Part shown: piece by piece, positions 5,282 to 6,017 of the stretch
Position numbering within the stretch: position 1 is the stretch's first letter
Layout of the letters: every line of letters starts with the position of its first letter
Source of the DNA: CAYMCV01 sp964389005
Lineage (GTDB): Bacteria; Bacillota; Clostridia; Lachnospirales; Lachnospiraceae
Assembly (NCBI GenBank): GCA_964389005.1
Contig: CAYMCV010000135.1
Span: 1 to 6,017 of the forward strand
Length of the DNA: 6,017 bases
Direction of reading: 5' to 3'
Position numbers and translations under genes: made by a program
Notes under the pieces: generated by a model
Databases searched by the model: none
What the model was told of the DNA's origin: nothing
The model's input: only the letters and a program-made list of their open reading frames with translations

Positions 5282-6017
5282 ATGACATCAAAACAGAAGA
5301 AAATGCTTATCAGAATCATTGTTTCATTTGTGATTTTTATCGTATTGTTCGTGGCGGAACATATCGGTATACTGGAATTCATTCGCCCGACATGGATGCT
5401 TTTCGTTATTTATGCAGCTCTTTATCTGCTCATTGGATATGATATATTGTTAAAAGCGGGGAAAAACATTCTGCACGGTCATATCTTTGATGAAAACTTT
5501 TTGATGATGATTGCAACATTCGGCGCATTTGGAGTCGGAGAATTATCTGAAGCCGTGGCAGTTATGTTGTTTTATCAAGTTGGAGAATTGTTTCAGAGTT
5601 ATGCGGTTGGTCGGTCTAGACAGTCCATTGCAGATATGATGAATATCTGTCCGGAGTATGCCAATCTTGAAACAGACGGAGAATTACAGACGGTTGATCC
5701 GGAAGATGTAAATATCGGCGATATCATTGTGATTAAGCCCGGGGAGCGCATTCCGCTTGACGGAATTGTGATAGAAGGAACTTCTTATATTGATACTGTG
5801 GCATTAACCGGAGAATCCGTTCCGAAGAAAGCAGTTGTCGATGATACTGTAATTAGCGGATGTGTGAACGGAAGCGGAATATTAAAAGTTAAAGTCAGCA
5901 AGAAATTTGAGGATTCAACAGTATCCAAAATACTTGAACTTGTAGAAAATGCAAACTCCAAGAAGGCAAAAACAGAGAAGTTCATTACCAAATTTGCTCG
6001 ATATTACACGCCGATGG
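5282..6017 (+). CDS. Heavy-metal-translocating P1B-type ATPase, CadA/ZntA-like (3' truncated by window end)
   Basis: This is the first 245 residues of an ATP-driven metal exporter of the cytoplasmic membrane; about 370-400 more would be expected beyond the window. The N-terminus goes straight into the membrane, with helices at about 9-25, 38-58, 70-86 and 88-105, and no HMA domain. DENFLMMIATFGAFGVGE (70-87) and the following AVAVMLFYQVGELFQ are typical of CadA/ZntA pumps. The actuator domain follows, with PGERIPLDG (153-161) and the TGES dephosphorylation motif (176-179, inside ALTGESVPKK). The phosphorylation motif DKTG, the CPC transport site and the metal-selecting C-terminal helices lie outside, so selectivity is inferred from similarity and from the repressor. 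GAGGTG at 5273-5278 fits the ATG at 5282. It is the third gene of the operon, 20 bases after the HMA gene. Confidence 0.93.
   Translation, partial: MTSKQKKMLIRIIVSFVIFIVLFVAEHIGILEFIRPTWMLFVIYAALYLLIGYDILLKAGKNILHGHIFDENFLMMIATFGAFGVGELSEAVAVMLFYQVGELFQSYAVGRSRQSIADMMNICPEYANLETDGELQTVDPEDVNIGDIIVIKPGERIPLDGIVIEGTSYIDTVALTGESVPKKAVVDDTVISGCVNGSGILKVKVSKKFEDSTVSKILELVENANSKKAKTEKFITKFARYYTPM

Overview
The window looks like chromosomal DNA from an AT-leaning, low-GC Gram-positive anaerobe, most likely class Clostridia and probably Lachnospiraceae. This rests on strong AGGAGG-type ribosome binding sites, A/T-rich sigma-A promoters, a Lgt with the GRxGCFxxGCCYG variant motif, a YitT-family membrane protein, a DUF5684-type membrane protein and a sugar-binding-type domain fused to a chemotaxis signalling domain. 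The family-level assignment is inference. A run of 10 Ns at 2420-2429 shows that this is a scaffold from a draft or metagenome assembly. I see no rRNA, tRNA, CRISPR, insertion sequence or phage gene.

Layout. (1) 1-126: the possible last codons of an upstream gene, then an A-rich leader. (2) 127-1729, plus strand: lgt (prolipoprotein diacylglyceryl transferase) followed by a YitT-family membrane protein that overlaps it by 17 bases, so the two are probably translationally coupled. (3) 1730-3928, plus strand: an extended -10 promoter and one large gene for a membrane-anchored methyl-accepting chemotaxis-type transducer carrying a C-terminal RbsB-like sugar-binding domain. (4) 3962-4459, minus strand: a monocistronic DUF5684 membrane protein with a textbook promoter (TTGACA, 17 bases, TATACT) and a perfect 9-bp hairpin terminator. 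(5) 4559 to the window end, plus strand: a heavy-metal resistance operon made of an ArsR/SmtB repressor with two recognisable metal sites, a free-standing 72-residue HMA metallochaperone-like protein, and a CadA/ZntA-type P1B ATPase cut by the window edge.

How the genes work together. The metal operon is the clearest functional unit. The repressor should release the promoter when Zn/Cd/Pb binds, and the ATPase should then export the metal; its usual N-terminal metal-binding domain is encoded as a separate small protein just upstream. The transducer is the most unusual gene: it has one membrane anchor and no room for an extracellular sensor, so its ligand-binding domain should sit in the cytoplasm and could couple an intracellular sugar-like metabolite to CheA/CheW signalling. 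The lgt-yitT pair is envelope housekeeping, and the DUF5684 gene has no assigned function.
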